Below, in pieces: positions 13,238 through 15,280 of a stretch of DNA of 15,280 nt (position 1 is its first letter; each line of letters starts with the position of its first letter). The position numbers and the translations under genes were made by a program. The stretch covers positions 1-15,280 of the forward strand of contig JACRLA010000169.1 in the NCBI GenBank assembly GCA_016215145.1, written 5' to 3'. This DNA is from Chloroflexota bacterium (lineage in GTDB: Bacteria; Chloroflexota; Anaerolineae; Anaerolineales; VGOW01). Under the pieces are notes generated by a model, which made no database searches, was not told the origin of the DNA, and saw only the letters and a program-made list of their open reading frames with translations.

Positions 13238-14953
13238 TCAGGCAAAAAAGCGTCGCAAGCCAAACATGCTCAACTTGAACCGATTAAAAATTTTGCGAAC
13301 CCAAGCATGGAACATCCAATACTTGCCCATGATTCGCCAATGTTTTGAGCGATAAATTGTCTCAAGTTGAGCGCTCAACTCACGCACAGAGTGTTCCGCC
13401 ATGTCACGCTCGGCAGCGAGACCGTCATAGCTAACGTAGCGAAACCACATTTCACTCAAGCACGTTATCCATCTCTCATCCGTCAAGTAAAGCTGCGAAT
13501 GTTTGCGCGCCACATGCATAATTTGATGTTTCAACACTTCGGGCGAAGCCCTTTGCGCGAAGAGCGAGTTGGGGCGGACACGATAATGACACCCTACACG
13601 ATCCAGTTTGTGAAACCGCCAGCCGTGACTTGCCGCGTTCACCCAAAATTCCCAATCTTCCATTAACATCGCCGCATCATAACCGCCGCACTCGACCCAC
13701 ACTTTTCTACGAAAGAGGGCGAAAGCGTCAAAGTAATTGGCAATCAACAACGTATTCAAATCAAACGCAGGCACATCCACAACCACAGAACGCAACCCAA
13801 AATCACGGCGGTTGCCATACACCACCCCCACCGATGACTCTTTATTTAAAACATCCACTGCCGCTTCGATGAAACCCGGGCACAGTATGTTGTCGTGTGC
13901 TAACGGCAATATGTATTCGCCGCGCGCTAAAGAAACAGCGGTATTCAACGCGGCAACATGCCCACCGTGCGATTCTCGCTGCACAAAATAACCGCCTGCG
14001 CGCAGCACCTGCAACACATCCAGCGTGTGTTGATCTTCCGAACCATCATCTACAACAATCAATTCACTCTGCCGGGGCGCGCACCGCTCTACGCTTGCCA
14101 CTGCTTCTAACAGCAGCTGTCCTTCATCATAGCTTGGAATGACAATAGAGACACGCACAGCATCATTCGCGGACCGATCGGGGCGAAGCAACCGCGCGCG
14201 AGGCGGTGCGGCACGCCACAATGACGATGAGGAAATATCCGCGCTTACATCCATCTCTTTAAGCAGAGTGATAACTTCCGGCGATGCCGCCCCCAAGAGA
14301 TCAATCAATGGATCGTCACCTTCAACTGTCTTGAACCGCGCAAGATCAAAGAGGATGCCGCCATCCCCCTCCCCAACCCTTGTGCCTAATTTAGACTCCA
14401 ACAACGCCGACAACTGACGCGGCGACTTACTCAAAGCATTTGCGCTGAGCAACACACAACGCTCCGAATGGCGGCGGTAAAAATCTAACAGACGCCGGTT
14501 ATAAAATAGCCACATCCGAAACGCATATTCCGGTTGGCGTAAAAAAATATCCACGCCTTGCCGCTGAATCGAATCCGCCACGTCCCAAGGAAAGCGGTAA
14601 ATTAAAATGTAACGCGCCGTCGGAAGCAGCGACTCCCAGAAATCAAGGAGAAGCGTCGTGCGCGGATCTGCCCATCCCCAATAATTCGTCTGACTGCGTT
14701 GTAACAAAATTTGTCGCGCCTCTGGAATAAACTGCGCCCACGCGCCGCGATCTAATTGTTCACCTTCCATCCAGCCCCACTCGTGATAGCCTTGATCACT
14801 AGCATCGCAACACGTCTCTATCATTCGCCGCTGCAACAACAAGATTTTTTCGTCCCACACCTGACGATCCTTGCCGATTCCTGACGCAACCCATGAGAGT
14901 CCGGAGCGAGGCATCCCGGTAACAATCAGCGGAGAAAAGCGATGAGCATTCAC
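13238..14953 (-). CDS. Sulfotransferase-GT2 fusion protein
   Basis: The protein has 571 residues and two domains. Residues 1 to about 200 look like a sulfotransferase: PAPS 5'-phosphosulfate loop GMPRSG at 13-18, WGWADPRTTLLLDFW at 92-106, and a 3'-phosphate-binding strand YRFPWDVADS at 119-128 with R120 and S128. Residues 267 to about 460 are a GT-A family 2 domain: VSIVIPSYDEG at 268-278, VVDDGSEDQ at 300-308, and MEDWEFW at 431-437. The donor/metal loop reads LAHDN (351-355) where LDADD is usual, so metal binding may differ. A tail with a short coiled coil and a Trp-rich helix follows. Expected work is sugar addition plus sulfation of the same glycan, but sulfotransferase activity is inferred from motifs. 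The GTG start overlaps the ABC ATPase stop as GTGA. The next gene starts 28 nt after its stop. Confidence 0.85.
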   Translation of the reverse strand: MNAHRFSPLIVTGMPRSGLSWVASGIGKDRQVWDEKILLLQRRMIETCCDASDQGYHEWGWMEGEQLDRGAWAQFIPEARQILLQRSQTNYWGWADPRTTLLLDFWESLLPTARYILIYRFPWDVADSIQRQGVDIFLRQPEYAFRMWLFYNRRLLDFYRRHSERCVLLSANALSKSPRQLSALLESKLGTRVGEGDGGILFDLARFKTVEGDDPLIDLLGAASPEVITLLKEMDVSADISSSSLWRAAPPRARLLRPDRSANDAVRVSIVIPSYDEGQLLLEAVASVERCAPRQSELIVVDDGSEDQHTLDVLQVLRAGGYFVQRESHGGHVAALNTAVSLARGEYILPLAHDNILCPGFIEAAVDVLNKESSVGVVYGNRRDFGLRSVVVDVPAFDLNTLLIANYFDAFALFRRKVWVECGGYDAAMLMEDWEFWVNAASHGWRFHKLDRVGCHYRVRPNSLFAQRASPEVLKHQIMHVARKHSQLYLTDERWITCLSEMWFRYVSYDGLAAERDMAEHSVRELSAQLETIYRSKHWRIMGKYWMFHAWVRKIFNRFKLSMFGLRRFFA

Positions 14954-15280
14954 TGCCGATCCGCCCAGTATTGATTCACCACACTAACCGCATCGCCCAC
15001 CCTCTGCACCTTGCCATGCTTCAACCACGCCGCGCGCGAACACAATGTTTGAATCGCCGATAGATTATGAGACACCAACACTATCGTCGCCCCGCGCTGG
15101 CGAAACTGTTGAAGGCGATTAAATGATTTTTCCTGGAAATCGGCGTCACCCACAGATAAAATTTCATCCACGATGAGAATGTCCGGCTCCACGTCCGTGG
15201 CAATGGCGAAGCCCAACCGCGCCATCATGCCGCTAGAAAATGTATAGAGAGGCGCGTCTATGAATTCGCGCACACCGGCA
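14950..15280 (-). CDS. ABC transporter ATP-binding protein of a polysaccharide exporter (Wzt/TagH/KpsT type), N-terminus beyond the window
   Basis: Only the C-terminal ~109 residues are visible; the frame runs open past the right edge, and the GTG at 15273 is internal (Val). The ABC signature is YTFSSGM, Walker B with catalytic Glu is ILIVDEILSVGD, and the H-loop is LVSHN. The FID-P-x-YTFSSGMMARLGFA form is typical of ATPases that pair with Wzm/TagG to export O-antigen, capsule or teichoic acid across the inner membrane. The chain stops about 37 residues after the H-loop (LKHGKVQRVGDAVSVVNQYW), so there is no Wzt-type C-terminal carbohydrate-binding domain. Walker A is outside the window. It is the most upstream visible gene of the - strand operon, and its stop overlaps the next start (GTGA). 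The permease partner is presumably further right. Confidence 0.92.
   Translation of the reverse strand, partial: AGVREFIDAPLYTFSSGMMARLGFAIATDVEPDILIVDEILSVGDADFQEKSFNRLQQFRQRGATIVLVSHNLSAIQTLCSRAAWLKHGKVQRVGDAVSVVNQYWADRQ

Overview
The window looks like a piece of a bacterial chromosome, most likely from Chloroflexota (Anaerolineae-like). This is an inference from a group 3c-type [NiFe] hydrogenase beside a large surface-polysaccharide cluster, the moderate GC content and the abundant small palindromic and heptameric repeats. No marker gene settles the taxon.

Left arm (1 to 3858, + strand): a hydrogenase module. It holds the 3' part of a small subunit (MvhG-like, cut by the window edge), a complete large subunit (MvhA-like), a dodecin, a hydrogenase maturation endopeptidase and a stand-alone cyclic-nucleotide-binding-domain protein. 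A 38-bp perfect palindrome lies across the small-subunit stop codon. A heptamer tandem array of 23 strict units plus 5 degenerate ones fills the gap between the large subunit and the dodecin.

Right arm (3855 to the right edge, - strand): a surface-polysaccharide operon read right to left. It starts with the C-terminal end of a Wzt/TagH-type ABC exporter ATPase. Then come a sulfotransferase-GT2 fusion, a CmoM-like methyltransferase, a second SAM methyltransferase, an internally shortened glycosyltransferase that lacks its DxD region, two GT4 enzymes, a GT2, a GT4, a processive-type membrane GT2 and an ExoA-like GT2. Many neighbours overlap by 1 to 4 nt (ATGA, GTGA, TAATG), which indicates one translationally coupled transcript. 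Together they probably build and decorate (methylate, perhaps sulfate) a glycan that the ABC exporter moves across the membrane. The two arms converge, and their stop codons overlap at 3855-3858.

The most unusual signal is a set of small palindromic elements, several of them inside coding sequence with lengths divisible by three. The membrane GT2 (4884-5993) carries three, of 72, 33 and 15 nt. The shortened glycosyltransferase ends in another perfect 33-nt palindrome that shares the AGACCT...AGGTCT ends. This resembles the in-frame palindromic elements known from Rickettsia, but I cannot tell from one window how widespread the family is in this genome.
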